This document shows positions 48,901 to 59,824 of a DNA stretch of 64,000 bases, piece after piece (within the stretch, counting starts at the first letter, position 1; each line of letters opens with the position of its first letter). The translations under genes and the position numbers were made by a program. The DNA comes from Zygnema cylindricum (lineage: Eukaryota > Streptophyta > Zygnematophyceae > Zygnematales > Zygnemataceae), in the NCBI GenBank assembly GCA_037447655.1, contig JBBHKE010003364.1, positions 218,549 through 282,548 of the forward strand. Reading direction: 5' to 3'. The notes under the pieces were generated by a model. The model was not told where the DNA came from, searched no databases, and was given only the letters and a program-made list of their open reading frames with translations.

Positions 48901-49527
48901 GTGCGTAGGATGTTCAGGGGAATAAGGGGGGATATCAACCTTGGTATTTGGGCAAGCTTTCGAATATCTAGAGATACCTGCCCCTGCGGCATACAACTTG
49001 CCACACCTAGGACAGGGAACTCGAGAAGGGCCCGAATTGGGTACGGAAGTTGATGTCGTCTCCAAAACCAAAGGGGTCGAGGATAAAGGGGTCGAAGATG
49101 GAGGATGTGATGGTTGGCTTAATGGAGTCACATCCAACGCCAATGAAGCACCAAGTGAAGTTGGGGGTTGTGATGGAGGTAGTGGTGAAAGAGATGTAGA
49201 AAGTTGAAGGTGTGATTGCTCCCGAGGATGAGGAGGGCGATAAAGGCTAGTATGGGGAAGTGGATGTGGAAGTTGGACGAAAAGGGATGGAATATTGTTA
49301 AGAGTGGGTGCAAGTTGTTGGTTGACGGGTATGGTTGAGTTCGTGGAGATGGACACGGTGATGGGAGGGTGGTGTGGCAAGTTTGGAAGGAGAGGGGTAG
49401 GGGGCTCAACTGAGGGGTTTGGAAGGAGAGGGGTAGGGGGCTCAACTGATGCGTCCAATCGGGGTCGCACGTGATCGGAAGAAGAGGGAGACGGGGATCG
49501 AGAAGCCCGCCGCTTTTGAGGAGCCAT
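45946..49527 (-). pseudogene. Non-LTR retrotransposon (LINE) protein with REL endonuclease, frameshifted
   Basis: The start MAPQKRRASRS is at 49527. Order: Pro/Ser-rich N-terminus; a zinc-finger-like CPRCGKLYAAGAGISRYSKAC near 48985 split as C-x2-C...Y-x3-C (Tyr where His is usual); reverse transcriptase with KPAGGIRPIAIGEVLYRLVA, QVDVANAFNTIDR and the catalytic VADDTHI near 47585; then CVCNQLIDVEGIHLLRC (C-x-C-x8-H-x4-C) near 46590 and a PD-(D/E)XK-like core RVDFVFL...GDVVLTDP...KERDYA near 46250-46400. This layout is that of R2/R4-type elements with a restriction-enzyme-like endonuclease, unlike the L1 and RTE elements usual in plants. Breaks: a frameshift at a T7 run (about 47985), a second near 47090 and an in-frame TAA near 47062. 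The 3' UTR is almost absent. Confidence 0.88.
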
Positions 49528-49589
49528 GGAGAACGTGATATTGAGCCGTAGAAGATAAAAATTGAAAACTCCAACAATCGCAGAAGATA

Positions 49590-50395
49590 AAAAACCGGAA
49601 AGCTCTTTCGGTGGGCCCGAGTAGGCAAAATGAAAAATGAAAGAATACTTGTTCCTTGGGTGACAGAAGAAAGGTAGTTGAAAAAACTTGCGGCCGACCA
49701 CACGCGAGATTTGGCGCCGGATACAAAAGGAAGGCTGAAAAACGCTAGTAGGAAACCATGGCCGAAGCGTTCGAGCCGTCGGCAAAAAAGAAAGTCTCCG
49801 AAATACTCGCAAACATCACCGAAATTTGAGTGGTAAAAAGGGTGGGAGACTTCCACGAAGGGAAAAAAGGAAATTGGCCGAAATTGGCAGAGCCGATGAT
49901 GAAAAAACGGGGAAACGGATGGAGCCGAGTTGCCCACGAATAGAAAGGTACTTGAAATATTTTTTGTAGAACGCCTGTACGCCAATTTTAGCGCCGGATA
50001 CTCGAAGAGGATGGCAAAAAAGAAAAAACCCTAAAAGGAAACCTTTGCCGAAGCTTCTAGGAAGGTGTCGGCGAAACAAAATTCCCTCCAAAACGAGCTG
50101 AGCTTGCGTAATTTCGACGCCTGACTAATGGCACGCCAAATTGGGCGGCCAAGATGGTAGAGGATGGCCACAAAAGGTACGAAGGATATTGGCCGAAACT
50201 TACAGATTCGATTAATAGAAAACGAGAGAGCGGATAAAAGTGATTCGCTCACCATTAGAAAGAGTTTTGAAAATACGTTCTTTTAAGTACCCGCACGCCA
50301 AATTTGACGGCGGATACACGATGAAACGGTCAAAAAACCCTATCTGGAAGCCATGGCCGAAGCTTCTGGAAGGCCGCCTGGTTGCGAAAGAGATT
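49590..50395 (-). repeat. Tandem 5' UTR monomers of the LINE, about 280-320 bp
   Basis: Three imperfect units upstream of the LINE start codon. Marker ATGGCCGAAGC or TTTGCCGAAGC occurs at about 49757, 50046 and 50355. CGGATAC markers occur at about 49716, 49996 and 50312. AATTGGCCGAAA-type markers occur at about 49870 and 50188. Similar arrays act as promoter monomers in mouse L1; that role is inferred here. Confidence 0.7.
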
Positions 50396-51250
50396 TGATC
50401 CGGCTCAAAGATTATTAGAGGCTGTCCGCGTGTAATAAGTTAAAACGGTACTATATTACACCGCCAATAATTATGATTTGTCGCGTTACATACGATTTGC
50501 GAAATGAATAGTCTCACTACCGTGTCAGATTTGCGACGCTAATCATGATGTCAAGTACTTCCACGATACAACAGAGTACAAAGTACAATAATGTTGGATT
50601 GTGTGGACAGTACAAAATTTTCAATTTTTTTCGTTTTTTTGGTTGACCGACCGTAACCTACTTTCTTTTTTTTCCTGGTGAATCAACCGACCGCGACCGC
50701 CCGACCCCCAAAATTTGGCAACCGAATCCGTTCCGGATCCGGCGCGAGCAGTCGGTCAACGGTCGGTCACAGTTTCGGTTGACCGTTTGCGACCTCTGCG
50801 ACACGGTCCACGCTCACGATAAAACACGACACGGTCCACGCCCATGTTATGGGTATTGATTTACAACACGGTTTGACAAGAATAGGGACGATTCCGTGCC
50901 GTCAATTTCTGGGTCGGGTCGTTATTGGGTCTACAAATTTCAATACGGACGTCAAAATAAGTACAATTGTACAATACTACTTACGCGTTTTCATAAATAG
51001 GACACAGTCGTTCAAAAACGATTCAAAATTGATTTACTACAGTTGTCGCTCAAAAACGCGAATGCTCCAAAAGTGCGAACCCTAATTCAATATACAGTAA
51101 TTACTGTCCTATATTAAATGCAACATGCCAGTGTACCAACGTAGATACCATGTTTTGAAATTATTATTAGGGTTTGTCTGGAAAAAACGTTTTTAAGGTT
51201 TCCTAAAACATTTTTAGGCGTTTTTTCTGTTTAACTGAAGATTTTTTGGT
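50396..51250. other. Intergenic, isolated TIR-like end
   Basis: TACACCGCCAATAATTATGA at 50458 resembles a TIR-element tip without a partner. A short region (50640-50790) is rich in GGTCGGTC and GACCG motifs. No gene was recognised. Confidence 0.45.
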
Positions 51251-51257
51251 AAAATCC

Positions 51258-51406
51258 ATGGGATGTTATTTTTCCAAACCCATATCTTCTTCACCTCCTG
51301 AAATTCCTCATCCTCTTGGTGAGTTTAAAAATCTTACTGCTTAAAATTACCCTATTTACCCTAATGTTTATCCTATTTTTTATTTTTTAGATTCAGCTCT
51401 TTTGTG
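51258..51406 (+). other. Possible tiny spliced frame, 25 residues
   Basis: ATG at 51258 opens MGCYFSKPISSSPPEIPHPL, reaching a good donor (GTGAGT at 51319). A T-rich acceptor at 51390 joins in frame and adds DSALL before TGA. The MGC start would suit N-myristoylation and palmitoylation. I do not recognise it; chance is likely. Confidence 0.2.
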
Positions 51407-51625
51407 AATCAGACAATTTGTTACTTGGTGCTTTGTGATTTTTTTTTTTTCTCCCTAGTTATACGATTTTTTTTTTTTTTTTTTTTCTTTTTTTTTTTTC
51501 TTCTGACTGCCAAAGGTTAGCATGTCTTCTAGGAGACTAAGGCTTAGGTTTTCCTTCATGGCCTCTAGGTTTCATCTTTTCTTCTCCCCAGCCACGGCTT
51601 CCATTGCAGATCCTACCTGGGACCT

Positions 51626-54600
51626 CTAGGACCTTTCAACCCACCCCTGTCCAAGATGTTTTTGCTCTATCTGAATGTGGTGAGTTGAGTTTTCTTTAAT
51701 TCCTTCAACCCTAATTCCATTGCATCTATCTGAATCCCCTCTAAGCCTTTCTTTGGCAACTGTCAATTTAGGTGGACTGTCTACCCCTTTTTTTTCTGCA
51801 GCTGCTATTGAGGTCTTATTAATTGAGGTCTTGTCACTAAGTTCTCTTGAGTCCATTAGATCTTTTAACTCTATCAACTCTTTGATTCTTTTAGATGTCT
51901 TTTCAATCTTTCCTTGCTGTGCATTTTGACTCTTAAACTTCATAATATTGAAATCTGACCGAATCTGAGACATTGGATAAAACAACACCTTTATATTCTC
52001 CCATCATGACTTCCGTTGTGCATCGCAGATTTTCTCCTTCGAGATCGTGGCTAACTGAACTTTGGCCGCATCTGGAGCCTTTAAAAATGGCGGTGTTGGA
52101 AGAAATTTGGTCACAAAAAGGTAAGATGAAAATACCTTTGAATCTTTCCCTATTAATCCCCTCTTGTCGGTCTTTTCAATTTCGGTCATCAATGCTTCTT
52201 TCAAAGATTTGATCTCCCACATTTTTAACTTCGGTTCCTCTTCTATCAAGTGGACTAACCTTTCACTTACTTGATCGAATTTTTTCTTCACCGGGTTGTG
52301 TGGAGGCGACAAGTAGGGAACTCCCCGAGGCTTCTCCCATTTTCTTCAAAAATCTTTGCTCCTCTTTATGAGTTTTGGGCCTAAGGCTGGCCAGTCGATT
52401 ATTCCCCATTCCATTTTCTGTATAATGTGCAGTGAACTTGAAAGAACATTGAAGTAATTTTGACTTACGTTTTTTTTCGTGCTTCTCGTCCTTTGCTTAC
52501 TTCTGTCTGAAAAAACTTGCTTGCTCCTCCACTGATTGCAGATTCCTTACCAGCGGCCTCAATGAAGGAGCCCCTTCTATTGGTGGATTTCCTTCCTTTG
52601 AGGTGTTTCCATTGAGGAGGATGTGAGTCGCTGCCTTTCGCAAATCCGTCCTCTCCCCGGCTGGATCAATTAACGTTAAGTTTAGGTTCTTGATGACCTT
52701 CTTTCTTGTATGTGCTTCCATCTCAGCTGCAACTCTGTTATAGATTAGCTTGCTCATATTTTGAGCATTCTTCCTCACTTTCCAATAATCACTTGTTGGT
52801 GTGAGTAAATCTGATGTATGAATCTTTTCCTTTTCTGATAGAGATACTGACATGCATTTCACTTGTTTTGCAGAGCGCTTCATCATCTTTGATGACTTTG
52901 CTTCCGCCTTGTGATGGTCGTCATAGATGGGAAAAGTGGAGGTGGAGGATACCAAGCCTCCTTTGGATTAGGTATTGAAGCGGACTTGACAAGTGGAAAA
53001 CTCGTTTCTAACTCCATTCTCAGATTGTAAGTTGTCATCTTTGTTACCTTTTCTCCCACTTTTCTCATAATTTTTGAAGCGGATGACCTTGTTGTCTGAT
53101 TTGATGAGTGATAATCGCTTATTGTCTCCCACTTTTTGGTTGTCCTTGTGCTCCCTCCATTTGCCTCATACTCTTTGCTTGTTCCCCTCCTCTCTTTGTT
53201 CACTTGCCGCATTGAAATTGTTTCTTCTATTTTGCAGATCAGTGTTCTTACTTTCACTGCCTTGGTCAATATGACGTAAATTTGTGCGCATGGGACCGCA
53301 TATAACCACTTGGCTACCAATGATCTTCGAAACTCGTTGAATCTCCTTGTTTTGGACATCCTCTATTTGGTGAGTGGAATTACGACCCTTTTCGTTGACC
53401 CTCCTCAATTCTTTTTCTTTTGAATTAACTATCTTTCTGTCGAACACTGACTTGTCTATGTTTGCATCTGTCATCTTGACTGAGGTTTGGTGGTTTTCTT
53501 TGCTTTAAAGTTTGATGTTCTCTGATTTTTGACTTTCCTTTATTGCACAGTTGCAACCATGCGAGTGTCACCTTTGCGGCTTCGTTTGGTTACGATATTG
53601 ACATGCTCAACAAGCTAGCATTCTGTTGTTTCTCTGTACAGGTTACTGCTCTAGTCCTCTTTGTAGATGGTGGATGGCTGAATTGGTCAACCTTGCGCAT
53701 TCTGTATATTATCTCCGCAGTTTTCTTCATCACTTTCTGTGGATTTACACCGTTCTGAGGCAATGTGGTTAAGCGTGGCGTCTTTCTGAGACATCTTATC
53801 TATGACCTTTTTGAGGTAAGATCTCCTTCCTATATCATCTTGAGATAAGTGACTTTTAATTTTGGGATGTGTAGGTTCAAGGACAGAGCCCTCAGCCATC
53901 TGATTTGGCCACTCCTTCGGAAGGTTGCGCACAAAGATATTGCCACATGCTCTTGGCCGATGGTGGATCTCCTCCTATTGCTTCTCCAAAATGGTGAGTT
54001 TTTCTTCCCCTTTTTTTTACCATCATGGCACACCTTCCCTTGCTCTAGCATTTGATTTTGGAAAGAGGTACACGTGTGAGACCTCATCGCAATTTGGAGT
54101 TTGGCATGCAATGAAGTCGTTAGATAACTTTTTGTTTCCAGCTTTCTCTCACTATTTTCAATAGCTTTGCCTCTCTCCTCTCCCCTGTGGTAATCTTTGA
54201 TCTAAATGATGGAACTGCAGACAAAGTCTTTGTGATTTGGGTTTTGACAAGTTTGTTTTGTCTCTACTGTGTCACTTGCTTGGTCACTAATTTGACCACT
54301 TGATTCTTTGATACTAGGCTTGCTCTTGGAGGCCTTTTCGAGCATCACCACCTCGGTGGACCCTTTTGCAGCAATCAACTTTTCGATAACCTCCTCCCAC
54401 TTCCACTCCTTACTCTCGCGGCCCTCCAATAAGGTGATAACCGATGTGAACTTATGAGGTAGGGTTAGCAGTAGTAATGAAATCTTAGTAACTCTTGGAA
54501 TGTGGACACACCCTAATTCTGCTTTGACTAGATTTTGGTAAAATGGGAAATGTTTTCTTGGAGGGCCATCGTAACATCATAGACTGTGTGAGCTAGCGAT

Positions 54601-54791
54601 CGGAGCAGTCCGATCCGTACTGTCATTGATGGTCTTTCGTTTGGCTTCTCCTTTAACTTTCCCCCTTTGAGCCCTTGGATGTCGTTTTTCAAAGCTCCCC
54701 CTTCAGTCGCATCCAATTCTCGGATCTGATTTGCTGCTTTTGTTGTTGTGGTTGCAACAACCTCTTCCTCTTCTCCTCTACTCCCAGCCAT
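51626..54791 (-). pseudogene. Gag-like region of an LTR element lacking recognisable pol
   Basis: It begins at MAGSRGEEEEVVATTTTK (54791), shortly downstream of a half-tRNA primer-binding site, where gag is expected. After a frameshift near 54540 the text NLVKAELGCVHIPRVTK, then LPHKFTSVITLLEGRE and WKWEEVIEKLIAAKG resembles Copia gag (UBN2-type). A CQNPNHKDFVC motif may be a knuckle relic. Farther on, Lys/Glu/Ser-rich pieces continue in shifting frames to 51626 with no protease, integrase or reverse transcriptase motif. Some breaks have intron-like borders (for example near 52430-52500), so a spliced gene cannot be excluded. Confidence 0.45.
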
Positions 54792-54849
54792 TTTGGGATG
54801 GCTGCTACTTTCTTCTCTCGAAATTTTGAACTCTTTTGGCCACCTTATG

Positions 54850-54863
54850 GGTGGGCCCATAAC
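54850..54863 (-). other. Half-tRNA-type primer-binding site of a second LTR element
   Basis: GGTGGGCCCATAAC followed by one T and then TG (54865), exactly as at 5778-5793. The internal sequence beyond it is unrelated to the first element, so the site is shared by function, not by recent copying. Confidence 0.7.
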
Positions 54864-54864
54864 T

Positions 54865-56500
54865 TGTCGCGCCTGGTCGGTCATCCAAGCTAACAGGGAG
54901 AGTTCCCCGAACCCACAGACCACTTGGACCGCCCACAGATCAAACACGCAAAGCGGTTTGATCAGTCACGGAAAATGGATAGAGATAAAAACATGTAGAG
55001 TACATTGAGATATGTAACAATTAGACAAAAGCAGTGAGATATGTATCAATTAGACAAAAGCAAACAGAGTAGGATCTAGAAAAGGCGTAGCTTAGATTAG
55101 CGGTCCGTTTAGGACAAAACGTTACAAAAAACATTTTAATAAAGCTAAATTATTCTAGACTTTGTCTTACTCTCTATGTCTTACTTACTCTACTAAATTG
55201 ATGGATAAAGGATTATTTTTGTGTCTGTTTTTCAATGCGTTTTGTATTATATCACAAAAAAATCTACACTAAATGTACTTTAAATGTGGTCTAATCAGAG
55301 CGTATGTACACACAAGGTTTCCACCAAGAATTGTCGCATGTCTGTCTAATGCAATTTTGTACACAAGCATTTAATCAAACATGTAAACGTTTGGCTCAAT
55401 TCCGTAAGCTCCAATTAGGCATATCACGTCACGTCACATCGCATATATGTGAATCGGTACTTTTGTTAGAATCGATGGATCGCTGAAGATCGTCCAAAAC
55501 TAACAAATTAGACTGGGTAAACACCCAAAATATTGCATCCCCAACGATGAGTAATATAGTCCACCATAAATAAATGACATTCAAACAAGACATAACACAC
55601 GAACCAAATACGCAAAGCACTTAACAACTTTAATAAACAAGATATTCCCAAAAACTTATGTTATATCGAAACAACAAAGCTAGGCTATCAACCATGTTTC
55701 TTGTCTACGTTTCCTACATTCGAGAACTCTTAAGAACTACATTTTAGGTTCTTACTTTACTTAATACATTGATGTTTGTTCTAAATGGCTCTCATGAATA
55801 TATACGATTGTGAGCCACCTACATTTGACAAAACACAAAAGAAATAAATGCGCATGTCTATGCTAATTGGCACCCCCACGGTGATTATCTAAAACCCAAG
55901 AGTTAACGAGGTTGATTCCCACACTACCAAGTCAATACCTATTTTTTCACGCAAAAACGCCCTCTAAATTAATAAGCATAAGATGACCTGCTTTTGCCAT
56001 ACAGTAACTCATTTAATTAGCACTTGACGACCTGCTTATGCCGTATAGTAACTCATAGTCGTTGATAGTCCATTGTAATATATGCCGATTGTCCTCAGGC
56101 CACAACTAAAGTTGGTACCTCCATCGGCTGTAAAGAATCTTTAATATCAGATTTGCTTCGACAAATCAATCCGCTGCGTACTCTTCAAGTTTTGTACCGT
56201 CGCATTAAATGTCGCGACACTCTTTGTATAAAATTGCGTTGTATTTACAATCCGGATCGCTGCGCGATCCTCCAAGTAGGTCCGTACCAAATCACATAAA
56301 CCATTGTCGACCGAATACTCTGCTAATTTACGTGCATCATGTATTGTATTTAAGGCTACACTAAAATTTGTGTGTACAAAAGTAAGTCTTCAAAAACAAT
56401 ACCTTATTATAATATTTGTAGTTCCAGTTATATTTTTGTTTCCGGTTGACGTTTTATTTTGAGTCTATTTTTTGTATGACTATTTTTCGTGTAGTAAGGT
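54865..56500 (-). repeat. Probable 5' LTR region of the gag-only element
   Basis: It starts TGTCGCGCC next to the primer-binding site. The right end and a matching 3' LTR were not found by eye, so the extent is unknown and 56500 is only the end of gene-free sequence. AT-rich, with no coding signal. Confidence 0.35.
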
Positions 56501-56559
56501 GGCAAGGTTGCCACCATAAGGGGAAAAAAGAAGAAATCTTCCGATAATCCTTCTCCAAC

Positions 56560-58863
56560 CATGGCTCTTCAACCGGTTCCACAGGGTCCACCGGATCTAT
56601 CAAATTCATTATCGGATGGGAGTGTGGGAGATTTTGGTTTTAGAAGGGCGGTATTTGATGGGTTTTCCCCTCCAAACTCACTTCTACAAAGGGGAGAAGA
56701 GGGTGAGGAGTAGAGGGGTTGAAGAGAGGAAAGAGGGAAAGGGAGAGGGAGAGTGGGCGAAGGGGGAGGGGGAGGAGGTGGGGGTGGTGGCAAGGGAAGG
56801 GGAGGGGGAGGGATGGGGGCGAGAGGGAGAGGGAGGAGAGTGGGGGAAACGAGAGAGGGAAAGGGGAAGATGGGGGGAGAAGGAGAGAGGGGGAGGGTAA
56901 AAAGGGGGGTGGCGAAAGCGAAAGTGGGGCGAAGGGAGATGGGAAGAAAGAGTGATAAAGAGATGGGGAGGGGAGGGGAAAGGCGTTGTGTTCAGGATTG
57001 GGGATGAGAGAGATTTGAATAAATGGGAGAAAAGGAGAGGGGAAAGGAGGGAGAGGGGGGGAGGGGAAAGGAGGGAGAGGGGGAGAGGGTGAGAATGAGA
57101 AAAGGGGAGGGTGGAATAACAGGAGAGGGAGAGGAAAGGAGGAGAGGGGGGGGAAGAGTTAGAGAGGGTGGGAGAGGAGGTGGGTGAGGAAGAGAGAGGA
57201 GAGGGCAGGGTTGTGGGAGATAAAGAGGGAAGGGGAGAGGGAAAATGAGAGGAAGGGGGGGAGGGAGAGGAGGGAAATAGGGAGACAGGGGGAGAGGGAG
57301 ATCATGGGATAGGGAGAGTGGGGAAGAGAGGATCGAGAGAGGGGTGAGAGACCGAGGGAGAGGTAGGAGGGAGAGGAAGAGAAGAAATAGTAATCTTAAT
57401 AAAGATTAGTTTCAAGAAATGGGTGAGGGCTTCCTTCATCATATAAATCAACGGATCTGCGATGCTAATCGAAAGGGAAACTTTAAAGTGGATGAAGATC
57501 CGGTCTCTGACAACTTTGAAGGAGTTTTAGTTGGAGGAGTAGAAAATGAGAAGGAGAGAAGAGTGACCCTTTGCAACAGGACACAAGCGCTTGAAAACTA
57601 TTCAGATCTTGATGAGGAGACCGAGGAGCCAATTTGATCTACGCCAATCAGTCCTCCTTCGTCTTTGGGAGATCGTCAATGGTAAAGAGAAGATGCCACT
57701 TGTAGATCAGAAGGGGTGGCGGCATTTGACGAAGAAGAATCTTGCCGCCATCAACGGTCTTAGACAATCATAAACGGCTTATTTTGAACATTACTCCTCA
57801 CAAATCGGCGAATTTACATCTTCGTGGATGAAGAGGAGGAAGGCAAAGAAGAGGTGCACTGACAAGATGAGAAGAGTTCAAGAGAAAAAGGGAATTTTCC
57901 AGATCCACTGCTCCTACCAAGATCCAAGCAGTCTGACATATATTCGATGTAATAAGGAGGGAAACATATTTTTTTCTTGTCCTGACAATAAAAAGCAATA
58001 TCATTTTTTCGGGAAATGGGGGCATATCATCCCCCAGTGATACGCAAAAGTTGATGGATGCGGCAAAATAAGAGGCCAAAATGGTGGACGCGGTGGTTGT
58101 CGATCTGGAGGACGTGGTGGTAGTTTCGGCGTCCACGGAAATTTGAAGGCACAAGGGCAAATCAACGACAAAGAAGAAAGACCTCATACCTTTTCCATTT
58201 TGAATCTCTCGATCGCTCATTTGTTTAGCGGACCGCAATCAGACAAGGAATGAATCATAGATTCTTCGCAAACAAACAAAAAATGGATCATAGATTCTCG
58301 AGCGTTGCATCATGTTTGTATTGATACGTCATTTTTTTATGAGATGAGATCTTTGACTTGCTGAAATATATCCCTATTGCTAACAATCAAATTCTCACTA
58401 TGGGGATATGTGTTAGGGGGCGAGTACACCTACTAGCAAAGGATGCAGTCGGATCTGAAAAAAAATTAGAGGTACAACTAGTCGGTTTACTTTGTATCCT
58501 TAGAGGATCTGCAAATATTTTAAGCGTGATGCAAATTCATCGGGCGGGCGCTACTGTATAACCGCTTGGAGATTCCAAGATCAAGATTGTTGCAAATTTT
58601 TCGGGCGGGCGCTACTGTATAAGCGCTTGGAGATTCCAAGATCAAGATTGTTTCATCTTACAAGATCAAAGTCAGTGAAGGATGACAAATTTTCTCCACA
58701 GCTTGTTATTCTGGTGTGGTTCAAAATCCTTCCTAGTCACAAATGGCAGGATCAGTCATATCTTTCAATTAAGAAGAGATCTAGTACTTTCACACCATTG
58801 GATGTGCCACACATCCGAAGGCAACCTTTAAAAATGATTAAAAATAGATGCATATGCGGATAG
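56560..58863 (+). pseudogene. Decayed Copia gag-protease fragment, plus strand
   Basis: A possible gag start, MALQPVPQGPPDLSNSLSDG, is at 56560, then a purine-rich expansion. Gag-like text resumes at 57419 (MGEGFLHHINQRICDANRKG). Two eroded zinc knuckles lie at 57948-58040 (CNKEGNIFFSCP; FFGKWGHIIPQ-stop). A Gly-Arg-rich stretch (GGRGGCRSGGRGG) at 58083-58125 precedes a protease relic, WIIDSRALHHVC near 58283, in which the catalytic DSG has become DSR. GAG pre-integrase text continues to 58863 (RGSANILSVMQIHRAGATV). Many stops. It differs from the minus-strand Copia elements. Confidence 0.7.
56690..57392 (+). repeat. Purine-rich (GGGAGA)n tract, about 700 bp
   Basis: Almost only G and A on the plus strand, with GGGAGAGG and AGAGGGGA units. 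Open frames rich in Gly, Glu and Arg on this strand and in Pro, Leu and Ser on the other follow from composition. It interrupts the decayed gag text around it. Confidence 0.92.
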
Positions 58864-59339
58864 GATCTTCCATCGGGTGGAAAAATAGATAGGTGCATTG
58901 GATGTAGTCCACGGTGAAGTTGAAAACAACATCCCATGAAAGACGAAAAAAATCATTCGACTAATCCTATCAATATTTGACAACGTAAAATAGGATTCTC
59001 GATAGAAACAACCACATTATTAGTTTTTTTAGCTTCAAATTAGTTTTTTTTTATTAAAACAAAAATCCAACGTTTTTGCACGATTTGAAGAATATCACGT
59101 TATGGAGGAGCTGAAGAGTGACCGAGTTTAATGTGGTGACATCCGACAAGTGAGAGGACTTTAAGGTGTTTGAGTTTTAGTGCAAACAATGGGGAATGTG
59201 ACAAGATTTTAGAACAACATTTTCTTTGGAGTCAAATGTCGTAACCGAACGAAATAACAGAAAGTTATATGAAATGTTACGATGATACACGAATCCGACG
59301 TGGAATTATGTTTTAGGGCGACGTGATTTTGACCTCAAA
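58864..59339. other. Intergenic remnant, no gene seen
   Basis: AT-rich sequence between two oppositely oriented Copia fragments. No motif was recognised. Confidence 0.5.
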
Positions 59340-59824
59340 TTATATTTGTAAACAACGATTCATTTCAGTATCTTTTCGAAAGTACAACCATCGCAAACAT
59401 GGGATTCCTTTTGACAAAGCTCGACAAATTCTATCATATTAGTCTTAACCATCATTTTGAGTCAGTCATTATACATATGTCCATGTCCTTTATGCCACAA
59501 AACATTTTATGAAACGAAACTGGAGTAAACAAAATCAGGTTAATTAACCAGGTCCATCCGATACAATATATTTGGGCCACTAGATCCCACTAAGGCTACT
59601 CTTCCATCTTTACTTACTATCTTTTTCCCTTTGATTTGCAAAAATTCAAATCCCTTACTTTCTGCAACAAAAGTAAAAAACATGTTTTTCTTAAATTTTG
59701 GCACATATAAAACATCATGCAAAGCTAATTTTACAGATTTTCCATCTATCTCACAATTCTGATCCATGTAACCTTTAGCATTTGCTTCAACCGTTGCACC
59801 AGAAGCATAATAGATATGACGAAT
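59340..59824 (-). pseudogene. Copia protease/GAG pre-integrase fragment cut by an LTR
   Basis: Minus-strand text includes ASGATVEANAKGYMDQNC, ALHDVLYVPKFKKNMF, SKDGRVALVGSSGPN and, after a stop, VLWHKGHGHMYND and CQKESHVCDGCTF (the H/C residues of the pre-integrase zinc finger). It is cut at 59825 by the start of the next element's LTR, showing that the second Copia inserted into it. Confidence 0.75.

Noticed and set aside
51626-53474. Plus-strand Ser/Leu-rich frames
   Set aside because: They are complements of the Lys/Glu-rich minus-strand pieces and show no motif.
56569-57007. Poly-Pro and Gly/Arg/Glu frames
   Set aside because: Composition of the purine tract; no stop-poor frame is expected to mean coding here.
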